64,000 bases of DNA from positions 868,001-932,000 of the forward strand of contig JADNRZ010000009.1 of the NCBI GenBank assembly GCA_015501605.1. The letters run 5' to 3'. The translations under genes were made by a program, and so were the position numbers. Below, piece after piece: positions 1-11,336 of the stretch; within the stretch, counting starts at the first letter, position 1, and every line of letters begins with the position of its first letter. Source of the DNA: Panaeolus papilionaceus. Lineage: Eukaryota > Basidiomycota > Agaricomycetes > Agaricales. The notes below the pieces were generated by a model. That model searched no databases and had not been told where the DNA came from. It saw only the letters and a list, made by a program, of their open reading frames with translations.

Positions 1-389
1 GAGTTCGGTGCGAACATGATCGTGGTCACATTTTAAAACTAAATAGATTAGATAAGGTCGGATCAGAAACTGGATAGCACTGCTACTCGTGTGCAACAAC
101 TGTTGCCACTTGAGGACTCTTGTTTCTACCTCGATACTTCAACCTGAGCCCGGTTTTGACTCGAGGTTCGCCTTTTGTTCTGTGTAAACCAAGCTTTTTC
201 ATCTATTTTATCTGGAACCAAATACAATGCTATTTCTAGAGCGCCTGGTCGAGGAGGGCGGCCCGTATCCTTGTCAAATGCCAACACTTCGAATCATCTG
301 ACGGTGCTTCTTGAGATATGTGCACTATAAAACAACACCATGCTGAAGCAATTAACCTGTGTCTACGTGTCTGCATAAGTACATAGGCC
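1..389. other. upstream region of the CE16 esterase gene
   Basis: This stretch lies upstream of the first ATG of the esterase gene and presumably contains its promoter. I see no open frame with recognisable protein similarity, no convincing TATA box and no repeat. The window edge may cut a neighbouring gene that cannot be seen here. Confidence 0.4.
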
Positions 390-2142
390 ATGCTTTGGCT
401 GCAGTCCACTCTCAGATCACTCGCTATAGCGAGCACTCTTCTTGATGCTGGGGCGACGCTAGTGTCGGCCTTTCACTGGGACAACGTCAAATACGTCTAT
501 GCATTCGGGGATTCTTACTCCTTTGTTCAAGGAACTCTTGGATACGCCAACTTCAGGTTCCAAAGGCAAATCGATGTCTCAACTCTGACTTACTCGACTT
601 GTGAAGCTTTATAGGTGACATGGAGCATCCAGCCTTTACACCCGGACAACTTTTGACGAACCAGATCATACCGCGAAATGTTCGTCCTCCGTCCCTGCAG
701 TAACTCAGTACTAATAACAGTGCCACGTAGACAAGCTCTGAAGGCTCTAACTGGGTGTGACTTCCCACCAATATCAGCGAGGTGGAAGGGCTTATAGTTA
801 ATCCAGCTAGAATTTCTGACAGGTTGTATGTCCGGCACACCCTCGCGCTGTTCGAAACAGTTATGGGACTTTGCGTTTGCTGGAGCAGACATATCTGGAA
901 AACTGTAAGCAAACAGTTCCTTTGTTCCCTTCATTCATGTTATTTTCGTGTTGTGTTATTAAATTCAACTCCTCGACAGTCTGCCATTACACCACGTTTG
1001 GACCATACCACTCGTCGATCAAGTAGACCAATGGTCTCGTTTCGCCGCCGATGTGATTCCACATCCTGATGATCGAACACTCACGACTTGGTGGATAGGG
1101 ATAAACGACACTGGAGATACGCTATCCAATACAACAGTAAGAATTTCTCATTATATCCCACTAGATACTCCGCGGTGAAAGGTTTATGGGGGACTGAGGA
1201 GCTGCTCATCTTCGCCGAACCCTCTCACCCTAGACGTTTTGAGGGGTTGTGCGCAGCGGAAACAAGACTGATCTCTTCATAGATAACTGATTTCGATGTA
1301 TTTTGGAATCAAGAAATGGACACGTATTTTCAAGCTGTGGTGAGTCACCAATCAATACAACCCTACCACGCGTGCTACCACAAGGCTTACTTTGCACCTT
1401 GGCGTATCTGTCATTAAAACGGCCACCATCTCCGGCCGACCCATGAACACCCTCGTGTACCTCCACGATCATAATCGCAATAGCAAAAAGCGACGCGGCA
1501 AGGTCTTCGTACCCACCTGTTTCTCAATGTACCTCCAGGCGAACGCGCACCGGCTTCTAATACCAATCCGACTAAGGCAGCCACGCAGAAAAGTCGCATC
1601 CTCCAATACAACAGGATTTTAGCTGAACGGATCGAACTATTTAAAAGGTCCAATCCAAGTAAGCACACGACAACAATATCCCTGGCCGATGATCGTCTCG
1701 TACAAAATGTGCTTACTCAACGATCGATTGTTGCTATTTAGATGTTACAGTCTTGACATTTGACGCCCATGCATGGTTCAATAAAGTGCTCGATACGCCT
1801 CAAGCTTACGGTTTCACTAATGTTACTGGGTAAGTCCAGCGTGCAATGCGTCATTTTCGCCTTCCGAAACGACCACCTACATCCCTAATCTCAATGTTTT
1901 GTTGTAGATTTTGCACATGCGCTAATCCAGAGGGGTATTTCTGGTATAGTGAGTATTACAGTTGTTTATCTTCATTTCAACCAAACCCAAAGTCCCAAAT
2001 CTTCCACGGGTTTTTAAATAATTTTTTTTGTCTGTTACCTTGTTTGGCCTGTCGACTGAGCCGTCTTACAGACAGTGGACACCCCACAGAGCGGACACAT
2101 TTGCTGCTCGCGGAAGCGATCGAGGAATCGTTCACTCAATGA
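390..2142 (+). CDS. secreted GDSL/CE16-type acetylesterase, ten exons
   Basis: Likely a secreted carbohydrate acetylesterase of family CE16 (SGNH hydrolase), removing acetyl groups from hemicellulose fragments. I traced exons 390-556, 607-679, 731-754, 807-904, 980-1136, 1283-1339, 1484-1658, 1742-1829, 1908-1948 and 2072-2142, which sum to 951 bases and give 316 residues, the usual size. A hydrophobic N-terminus is followed by the nucleophile block VYAFGDSYS (Gly-Asp-Ser), then NWLEFLTGC, LWDFAFAGAD and WWIGINDTGDT, which match the GxND block, and LFLNVPPGERAP. The final block reads NSGHPTERTH, where SGNH enzymes normally carry Asp-x-x-His; the only canonical splice I find places Asn at that position. 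The third exon is only 24 bases. Introns 1137-1282 and 1340-1483 are longer than the others and could hide a different exon boundary. Family assignment is firm from the motifs; activity is inferred. Confidence 0.75.
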
Positions 2143-2804
2143 GCACGACGTCATTCATGTGATCACCCGTCGTCATTGATTGAGCAGTACCGATAAAGTT
2201 GGATGAGAGAGGGGCACCTACCATTGGCTCCCCCCCCCTTCAAACATGTGAAAAGGATTTACATTTCCTCCAGTATAAGTGAAAACCCGATGCAAGTTAT
2301 ACATTGATTGCAAGCCCACATATTAAAAATGAGCCAGTGACAGAGGGCATCCTCTCAGACCATAAGGACTAAAGTATTACAGTACCGGCCCATTACAAAT
2401 AAGCAAGACTTTGGAGTGGTAAGTCGTAGCATAAGTGCAGAGAACGTCCATGTTTAGAAAGATAAGGATGGAATGCATAGGCCACTTTCGTTAAGCTCGA
2501 AAGAAACGGCTATGACCGCTCCGGGACCGGAAAATAAATTGTAAGAAAAGGGGGGCATGTACAGCAATCAAAAATAAAATGGCATGAGGGTGTAGACGAC
2601 TTTTATCATCAGATCGTGATTTCTTCTTACGGGTGGAGTGCATGTAAGCTGGGCAAGACGCGTGGAGGAGGAGTCGTGATTACAGAGCCAACGCCTTTTC
2701 ACCGAAAGAAGAAGGACGGGCATTAACTGTCCAACGAAATAAATAACAACAAAAGGGCGGGGAAAGGAGTGAAAAAATAGTGGACACCATAAAAGCCATA
2801 AGAA
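2143..2804. other. convergent intergenic region, 3' ends of esterase and VAP genes
   Basis: The esterase gene and the VAP gene end towards each other here. The stretch holds a short run of C residues near 2230 and purine-rich sequence, but no open frame of interest. It probably carries the two 3' untranslated regions. Confidence 0.5.
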
Positions 2805-4210
2805 TCAGAAGAAGAGATACGTTGTAATGAATACACTGAATGCAACGATTACAACGACCTGAAGAGGCACGCCTTCTTGTGCCGGTGGGAGTTCTTCAAC
2901 GACGGTTTGAACATCGGAAGTAGCAATGCTTCCTGAATCCGAGGGCACTCGTCTTCGGCGAATTTGCATTTCTTGTTCACTACGGGCATTGAGTGCAGCG
3001 ATTTGAGACTTTAGGCGGTCAATTTCTTCCTTGGCGAGCTGGAACTTGGCGTAAAGCTCCTCGTTTACTGGATTCTCCCTCGTGATGATGATTTGCTCTG
3101 GGGCGGGTTGAGAGGCTGGAGCTGGAACGGGGGCAGGTGCCGGTGCCACTACGGGGGCAGGTTCTGGCACAGCAACGGGCTCTGGGGCTGGTGCTGGGAC
3201 GGGGGCGCGCTCTGGTTCAGGAATAGAGATTGACTGCGCTGGGGGTTCTGGAACTGGCTCTGGCTCGATGTGGGTGGGCTGTTGCTGCACAGGTTGCACG
3301 ACAGGTGGAGGTGAAGGTTCACGGTGTGGCTCCTCCAACAAGGAGTTGTCTGCGAAATGCTGTTCGGGGGACGGGGCACGGGGTGGTTCATAATGGGAGT
3401 GAGCAGGGGGGATGAAAGATTCGTGGCCATTCTGTTGAAGAGGTGGATTCCTGACTGTGGCATAATGCTGTTAAAATTAATCAAAGATATCAGTATATTA
3501 ATTAAGAGTTGTTATCATGCTGCGCACCGAATCCCCTTCAATGACAGATGGCCCACCAGCGTTCTCATCACTCTCAGGAATAGGATCACCCTCTGCAGGC
3601 AGATATGTTACCCGGAGTTTCTGCTGGAAGACCTTGCCTTCATCAGCGGTGTCGGTACCAGACCACTATATGAAGAAAATGTTGATAAGTTTTGAAAGTG
3701 TGGTGGATGACGGAGAATGACGGACGATTTCGTTCAAAGGCAGGGTCTCCTTGTCAGGTGTAATGATAGTGCTCTGAATGAGGAACTTATCCTTGCACTT
3801 GGTGTTAAGGGGCGGCTCTTCCTTGAGAGCTTGAAGCATAACTGGTGAGGGCATAAGAGTTCCACATCAGTAAAATATACAGTTGGTGCTTGCGTGAATT
3901 CTCACCAGAGACATCGATGCTCTCTCCTGGTTCTACTCGGCCAGAGTTGGGACGCACACAGTAGAGCTGTAATAGACCATGTGAATATATAAAACAAGAC
4001 CGAGGTGAATAGAAGGCGCGTACCTTGGGTGCGGTGGTCTTGACCTTGAAGGCAATTGGTTGAGAGTTGTGGTTTGAAATCGTTAAAGAGCGCTTGACGA
4101 GAACAGTGAGAGGCCCTAAGAATAAAAATAAGATAAATCATAAGCGCCGTAATATAACATTACATACTTCTGAAGCCCAAAGAATTAGAAGGATTTAGGG
4201 AGACGGACAT
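2805..4210 (-). CDS. VAP/Scs2-type ER membrane contact protein (MSP domain)
   Basis: VAMP-associated protein, a tail-anchored ER protein whose MSP domain binds FFAT motifs and tethers the ER to plasma membrane and other organelles. Exons on the minus strand are 4210-4168, 4115-4024, 3966-3906, 3841-3726, 3665-3528 and 3467-2805, summing to 1113 bases (370 residues). The MSP domain fills about residues 1-125: it starts MSVSLNPSNSLGF and contains LTISNHNSQPIAFKVKTTAP, CVRPNSGRVEPGESIDV and KDKFLIQSTIITPD. A long Pro/Ala/Glu-rich linker (residues about 205-275), a coiled-coil segment and a C-terminal membrane anchor ending VFITTYLFF follow. The intron between 3725 and 3666 uses an unusual GTCCGT donor, but removing it joins EI to WSGT as expected for the family. 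An upstream in-frame ATG at 4387 could give a 59-residue extension. Confidence 0.9.
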
Positions 4211-5311
4211 TTTGTTGAGAAGAGAATTGGCAGGAGTGTTGGAAGGGAAACGATTCAAGAGGTTACTGGCCACGTGGTCTCGACGCAGGGGGTCTTCCGG
4301 ACCGTGGGAAGTTCTACGAGCAATTACACCGTTTACATCTCCGCCAGGGACTGCAATTACAACTTTGTTGGCTTTCTTCGTCACCATGTTCTATAAAAAA
4401 AAAGTTGAAAGATAAAAAAGATTAACAGTGGGCCGTTAAGAGGGTCGAAGGGATTCGCGTATTTTTTTCAATCTCCTCATTCGCTCAACACATCCATATA
4501 AACGTACAAAATGGCTGCCTCATGGAGGATGCGTGTCTGTCTCAACTAGTAAACATTAAGGAGGTATTGAAACGTCTGCGTGTGCAAAGCTCGAAAGTTT
4601 ACTACTGTACAGCTTCGTTACTCATCCGCTATCCCCGTTTACTTTGAAAGGAAGACTGTAGAAAATGACACTCCTCGTTGCGTTGTCTGCGTTTTGGGGT
4701 TGGAAATCAATCACTTCAGATATCATCAGTCATCCAAACGACACGGCTAAGGAGGAATGGTGAATTCAATTTTCCATGCATGCAGGCTGGTTATTTGAAG
4801 ACCCTGACGACGAAATAATAAGCATTTAGAAATTCTTGGATTGAGATACACACTGGTCTGCACAGTCAACGAACCTTTCATATCTCAGACGACCTTCTCG
4901 GAGTTGGAATCCACCGAGGGCTTCAACTCGATCTCACTATGATTGAAGGATCTCAACACGCAGGGAGCAATTGTTTCGAAGGGCAGGCAACAGGGTCGAT
5001 GTTCAATTTTACAAGCAATGAATAATCACTTTGCTTCAACGCAAACAGGTGAATTCCGGGCGTCACTGTCGCTATGTCCATCGGGTGACCTCCCTTCCAA
5101 GATATTAATTGAAAAAATCGCGACGAGTCGGCAGCCTGCATGAGGCTCTCGCCACCCGCACTGTTGGTCAATGACATGTTCCACAATAGTCCAATGCGAT
5201 ATATTACTCGAAACCTAGCAAGCAGATAATAACAATAATTAAACAGGTAAAGTCAAAAATCATATTTCGAAACGGCTCCAGAAATAAGTCTGCAAGCAAT
5301 TATATGCCACC
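4211..5311. other. upstream region of VAP, downstream of first ABC transporter
   Basis: Bases 4211-4387 stay open in the VAP reading frame from an ATG at 4387, which sits just after a T-run ending ATAG that looks like a 3' splice site on the minus strand. This may therefore be a 5' exon or leader. Bases 4440-5311 hold the VAP promoter and the 3' flank of the ABC transporter gene; I see no further gene there. Confidence 0.4.
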
Positions 5312-8300
5312 CTACTTCCTATCTCCCAGGGTTTGAAGCTGAACATATTCAAAGTAATCCCCCTTCTTCTCCAAAAGCTGGTTGTGAGTTCCAGCTTCGC
5401 TCACTTGTCCATCTTTGATGAAATAACTACAGATGAGGGTGTTTAGAGAAACGAACATAAGGGTATCAACTGCAACGGCACTCACATGACATCGGCGTTT
5501 TGGATTGTGGAGAGACGATGGGCAATCGCAACAGTCGTCCTCCCTTTTGCAGCTCTATCAAGTGCTTCTTGGACAACCTTCTCGGAGTTTGAGTCAAGAG
5601 CAGAGGTAGCTTCGTCCAAAAGCAAGAGTTTTGGATTACGAATGAGCGCGCGGGCGATGGCAATGCGTTCTATTTGGAGCGGTGAGTGAAATACTAATTT
5701 GCAACAAAAGTATCTCGACTTACGCTTTTGGCCACCTGAAAGCTGAGAACCCTTCCCTCCAACTTCGGTATCAAGTTTGCTGTAACATAAAAATAAGCCA
5801 AATGAAATGCAGGTGCATATAGGGATGGATCTCACTCAGGCAGGCCTTGAACGAAGTCCCAAATGTTGGCGTCTCTGCAGGCCCTCTCAATTTCCTCCTC
5901 GGTAACTTCATCCGCAGGCTTTACAGCACCCAAAAGAATGTTGAATCGAATTGTGCCTGCGTAGAGGGTCGGTTCTTGAGAAACCAATGCAAGTTGCTTG
6001 CGGTATTCTTGAACGTTGTATTCGCTGATTTTTTCTCCATCAAACTATGGTCTCAATGTCAATAGCGTCCACAAGGAGAGTTGTAGGAGACGTACATAGA
6101 TCTCGCCAGCCAGTGGATCATAGAAGCGTTCTAACAACTGGATCCTGAACAGAGTTAATGTCGGGTAGTGGTCAAAAAATCAGTCACTCACAATGTACTC
6201 TTTCCGCAGCCACTAGCTCCAACCAGTGCGACGTATTGTCCAGGTTTAATTTCCAATGAGAGACCACGCACAACACGGACGCCGGGTCTTGTGGGGTAAC
6301 GGAAGTGGACGTTGTCCACAACAACATGCCCTTTGATTGTTGCACTATCAAGTTTCTTGCCTTCCAAGGAGTCTGCATCAATGTCGGGAACGGAATCGAA
6401 GAGTTTGATGATCTTGGATCCTGCTCCGCGCGCCGAAGACATATCCGGAACATAAGAAAACATTTCGCCAGCATCAAGGGCAGCAAAGGTTGTGCTCTAT
6501 AGATATGCGATAATTAAGGTCATGCACATCGTCTATGTGAATTCAAACTCACCATTAGGGCAATGAAGAATTCGAACATGGTTGCCTCAAACCTCGACAC
6601 AAGCAGGGATCCATACCAGAATAAGAGTGCGATGACAAAGTACACAGATGCTTGGGACAAAGCAAACAGAAGGCTGCTCCAAACGGATTGCTTTTTAGAG
6701 TGCTGTAAGGGACCCTCCAAGCTGTTGCTGTATACATGAAGGCAGTCATCCTCCCTCGTCAATGCTGCCACAGTGCGAATGGAGCCAGCTGCTTCACATG
6801 CAACTTGAGCCGATTGCGAATGAGCTTTTCGGTTAACCTGATCTTTCAAGACGACTACACGCTTTTCGGGAATGAGGAAAGCGATGTCTGGAGTAGGCAA
6901 TCGAACTTACTAATCGGATGAAACCCATGGCAATGAGGATGGGTGTGCAGGCTATACGAGAATGAGCAAAACTAGACATCTAGATCAATGTTGCTACATA
7001 CCCATTCCGACGAGACCAGCCTTCCAGAGGAACACCAAACCCAGGATAGACCCCGAAACCAGTGTAGATATGCATTGCACAATGGCTCCGAGAGTTGTAC
7101 CAGCCAGACCGTTAACCTTCTGAGGATTTTCACTAAGCCCGGATGTCAGTGCACCAGTCTGGTGAGGGCGTCAGAGGGGTATTTGTTGGATAGTGAGCCA
7201 TATAAACGTACGCTATTTTCATCCCTGTCAAAGTATTCGACTGGTGACAATTAGCGACCATTCAGAAGAAAGATTAGTTAGCCACTTACTATCTTGTCTG
7301 AGGATAGCCTTATAGACCCTTTCGCGTAAACGAGCTGTTAAAGTTGCCGCAGATCGTGCAAACATATAGTATTGGCATCCAACGGTGATGAAAGACCCAA
7401 CTGAGATGATGAAAAGCCTGGAAACATGTCAATCTCAATGGCGTCAAGGACCATCGGGAGGCTCACCACAAAGCAGTTCTATCACCAGCAAATCGACGTT
7501 CGGCAGGAGTTTGCATAGCAAAGGCATCAAGACCCTTTGCGAAAACGACGCCAAAGGCAGGATAAATCATTCCAGTTACTACAAAGCGGTAAGCTTACGT
7601 CTTCAATGATGCCTGGACGCCCACTCACAGCAAGCAAAGAAGCCTCCAAGGATGTAATACCACTTTTGGTCGGAGATAATGGGCGCCAATCTGCGGAAGA
7701 GATAAGGCAAACCATGGTCATCATGAGGGGACTCGTCCTGTACAGAGTCTTGCTGCCTCTTCTCCAATATCTCGCTGGCAAGCGATCGGTGTGTGTTGGA
7801 ACGACCCAGAGGGACCTCTTCAGCGAGTTCCTTCTCAGTCGGCTTCTCCACTTCAGGCGGTTCATCCTCGGGGTCGTCGTGGCGTTCGTTCAGCTTCTGC
7901 GCCTGGACAAGGCGTGCATATGCACCATTTGCTTGAATTAACTGTGAATGCGATCCAGATTCCAATACGCAACCTTCACCCATGACGTAAATAATATCAG
8001 CGTCCTTGATAGTGGACAATCTATGGGCGATAGCGATGGTGGTCCTTCCTGCAAGGGGGATTAAGTTCTGAATCAAGTTTGTAGATGAAACAATATACCT
8101 GCAGATGCCTTGTCGAGAGCGTCCTGAACGACACCTTCAGACCTAGTGTCAAGAGCGCTGGTAGCCTCGTCGAGTAAAAGAATCTTGGGATCGGATACAA
8201 TGGCCCGAGCGATAGCGACTCGTTGCTTCTGACCTCCAGAAAGCAGGAAACCTCGTTCGCCGACCATGGTATCATAGCCCATGGGGAGATTGGTGATAAA

Positions 8301-10314
8301 ACCGTCCGCGTTTGCTTTGATACAAGCGTCCTTGATTAGCTTGTCTTTCACTTCTTCCGAGGCGTTTTCGAAAGGAGTGTTGATTAAGCCATGAGCAACG
8401 TTGCCTTTGATAGTGGTGGAGAATAACACGGGCTCCTGAGATACGAGACCGATTTGCGAACGTAGCCACTTTAAGTTGAGGTCTTTGAGATTGCGACCAT
8501 CCAGCCTTAGTACACCAGAAGTGGGATCATAGAAACGCTCAACGAGGGATATAATAGTTGATTTCCCAGAGCCAGAGGCGCCGACCAGTGCAACGTATTG
8601 ACCAGCTTTGAAAGTTAGGTTCAAGCCTTTAACGACCTCGATGGTTGGACGTGACGGGTAACTGAATTTGACTTCTTCTAGTGTAATTTCCCCGTCGACC
8701 TTCTCGGGCTTTTCACCTCCAGGATCCGCAGAGTCGATGGCTGGTACTCGATCAATTGTAGCATAAACCTTTGCAGCCGCGCCACAAGCTTGATTGATGG
8801 CTGAAGAGTAATGTTGAAGCGGAGGAGAAACCTCAAGAGCATCAAAGCTTACCTTGTAATTCGGGTGCCAGCATGGCGAGCGAGAATGAACCAATAAGAA
8901 TGGCTAGGAATACGTTGATGACCTCGCTGACATTGGCTTCATGACGCGTCAGTCATATATCTATATTATAGAAGAACAATACGTTACCTTGTCCTCGATT
9001 GAGGAGCGTCATTCCAAAACTGAAGGCAAGCCCGTAGGCAGCATAGACAACGAAGAAGAAAACGGCAAATCCTCCTCCTTGCCAAACAGCACCATTGAGA
9101 TCTGCATTCAAGGATCCGTTGATATGAGTGTTGTAGCGCTTCGAAAGAATTTTTTGAACGCCAAACGCTTGGGCAGTTCGAACAGTAGAAATGGTCTCTT
9201 CGGCGAAACTTCCGCCTTCTGCCGTGTGCTTGAGTGCAAGCCTGTTGTCCTGCGTGAATATACACCTTCGAAAATAAGTGGAGGAATCACATACGCTGCG
9301 AACCGTGAAACAAACGCATTCATGATTCCACCAGTAATGGCAATGACAGGTAAAATTGAAGACATCGCCAAAGCCAAACGCCAGGACCGAGCATAGGCCA
9401 GAATAAAGCCAGTGAGGAACGACCCAATATATTGGAAAGTGAGCGCAACCTTTTCCGAAGTTCCGGTTTGGATTAGATCTTATAGAGTGTTAGAGTGATC
9501 CTTATCGGTCCTGACGAAAACTTACGAGTGTCAGTCTGGATACGAGTGGTAACCTCTCCAGCTCCAATATCGTCGAAATAGGCAATATCTTGTCGGAGGA
9601 TAGCCTTCAGATATCGCTCGCGGATGCGTTTGGCGTTAACCTCGCCGGTGTACACCCAAATATACATATACGTATAGGTGCAGACAAAGAGTGCAACACC
9701 TGAAAACGATGTCAGCGATCACATGGACGAACACAAAAGTAGAGTAGAACTACAGACCCAGGTAGACGAAGTAAGTGGCATTGGTGGCAGAAGATCTCCT
9801 AAAGGCTTGAGCGGCTTGTGAAAGCAACTGGTCAGCGTCAGGAACGCCCAACTGAACTTGCTGTATGGCAACTGTAAAGTCAACGAAATTTTGAGTAGCC
9901 TCTGCGAAAAACAGAGTCATGAGGGGCTAGGATTTCTATCAGTAATTGTGGTTTGGAACAGCGTGGCATGTTGAACTCACCTGAGCAGCGCCAGTAGCAA
10001 TGGCAGCAGCGAGGCCGACAGCATCTAGGGCAAGTTCAAACTTTGTAGCAAACCTATTATTGAAGAAATGTAGGCGCTCAACGTTGTACAAGAAAAGGTC
10101 TTTAAACATACCGAAACAGTTGACCAAACGAAACGGGAGGTATTTCTTCCTCCTTCGGCTTCACCTCAGTTTCTAAATCCCCAATAGACGCCTTTTCACC
10201 CTTTTCATCCTTTTTCCAAAAGGCGAATTTCCTCTTCTTTTGTGTGGGTGCTGGAGGATCGACAAATGTGCCCTTTTCTCCAGGAAGGCTGCTTGTGGGC
10301 GAGGACTCAGCCAT
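5312..10314 (-). CDS. ABCB (MDR/P-glycoprotein type) full ABC transporter, downstream copy
   Basis: Full-length ABC exporter with the order TMD1-NBD1-TMD2-NBD2, expected to pump hydrophobic compounds across the plasma or vacuolar membrane using ATP. It starts [17 protein letters not shown] and has a charged cytosolic N-terminus with [11 protein letters not shown] before TMD1 (about 10130-8900). NBD1 (about 8690-7900) carries Walker [10 protein letters not shown], signature LLSGGQKQR, Walker [13 protein letters not shown] and switch AHRLSTI. An acidic linker with a [15 protein letters not shown] segment follows (about 7900-7700), then TMD2 (about 7700-6500). NBD2 has Walker [10 protein letters not shown], signature QLSGGQKR, Walker [13 protein letters not shown] and [11 protein letters not shown]; the protein ends LQTLGDRK. 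Many short introns interrupt the gene. No key residue is missing, so both ATP sites look active. It is a tandem paralogue of the gene at 11337-16316. Substrate cannot be told from sequence. Confidence 0.92.
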
Positions 10315-11336
10315 GGTTGGAAGGGGCTATCCTCTGAGAGGTAAAAATTCTGATTGGACAGGTGGAGGTACAATCCGTTATTTACACGTCGCGCAAAGCA
10401 GAGTATTTAAGTGATACCGTTGGAATGAGGGTCGCAAATGTGTAGAAATTTGGACAAGCTTAATGAGGTACCAGATCATATAAGGATCTTTTCACAGCGT
10501 TCTTGGCATACCAAGACGCGTCGCCAGAGACGAGAATGGTACGATCAATTGAATTTCATGCTTGGCCGCAGGTTTGTTGTAAATGGTCGAGTCAGAGATA
10601 GAAGAGCCACTGTGGAACCTTCGGTCCCGTGCTGCAGGCGCAGTGAGCACCCGTTCTTGCGAGATTTTTATCTTTTCATAAAACCCTGAGCCAGTTCACG
10701 AGTTCCAAAGGCCCAGTAGTAATGATATTTTGTGCACCTTATCAAGGTCGAGTTCATTCTGGCTGTTTGTACAATACTGAAAGCGTTGACGAATTGATGA
10801 AGAATCGATGCCGACAATGATGGAGTCCTACATGGTTCCCAAACATAGCGTTTAGCTGATGAATAGTTTGTGGAGATCATAAACATTTATGGAACCATAT
10901 TCCGTGAGATCGTCGAAATCAAACCACCGAGTGTATAAGTCGAGGTTTGTGGTCAAAGAGTGGTACGACCTAGTCGCTTGAGAGACACGGTAAATGACAA
11001 AGCTTCAAAACGGTGGAAACACCGATGAGAAATAACTTTTGAATTGATTTGATAGCCAGGCAGGCATCTATTGTAATTAATGACTATCTACATGATACGA
11101 CGTAGCAGGTTTTGCACGATTATGAATAAAAAATGAGGGGAATAAATCCAGGAAGACGAAATCAGGTATCATATGCTAGTAAGAGTTCAAAAATGAGTAA
11201 ACAAATGTAGGATGAGCCGCCATGAGTTGTCGTTATACGCATAAGAGTATGAGGCATCTGGAAAATGACAACAAGAAACCGTGAAAACAAAAATACGAAG
11301 AATGGGGAATCTCTAGATAAATTATAAATCAATTCT
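10315..11336. other. intergenic region between the two tandem ABC transporter genes
   Basis: This 1.0 kb separates two head-to-tail transporter genes. The right part should hold the 3' flank of the upstream copy and the left part the promoter of the downstream copy. I see no open frame that resembles a protein and no transposon ends that would explain the duplication. Confidence 0.5.

Noticed and set aside
390..2142. Esterase locus first looked like a pseudogene because of stop codons between the conserved blocks.
   Set aside because: Ten exons with GT-AG introns join all blocks in phase to a full-length 316-residue protein.
3149..3484. Ser/Pro-rich frames overlapping the VAP linker.
   Set aside because: They are alternative frames of the repetitive Pro/Ala/Glu linker in the last VAP exon.
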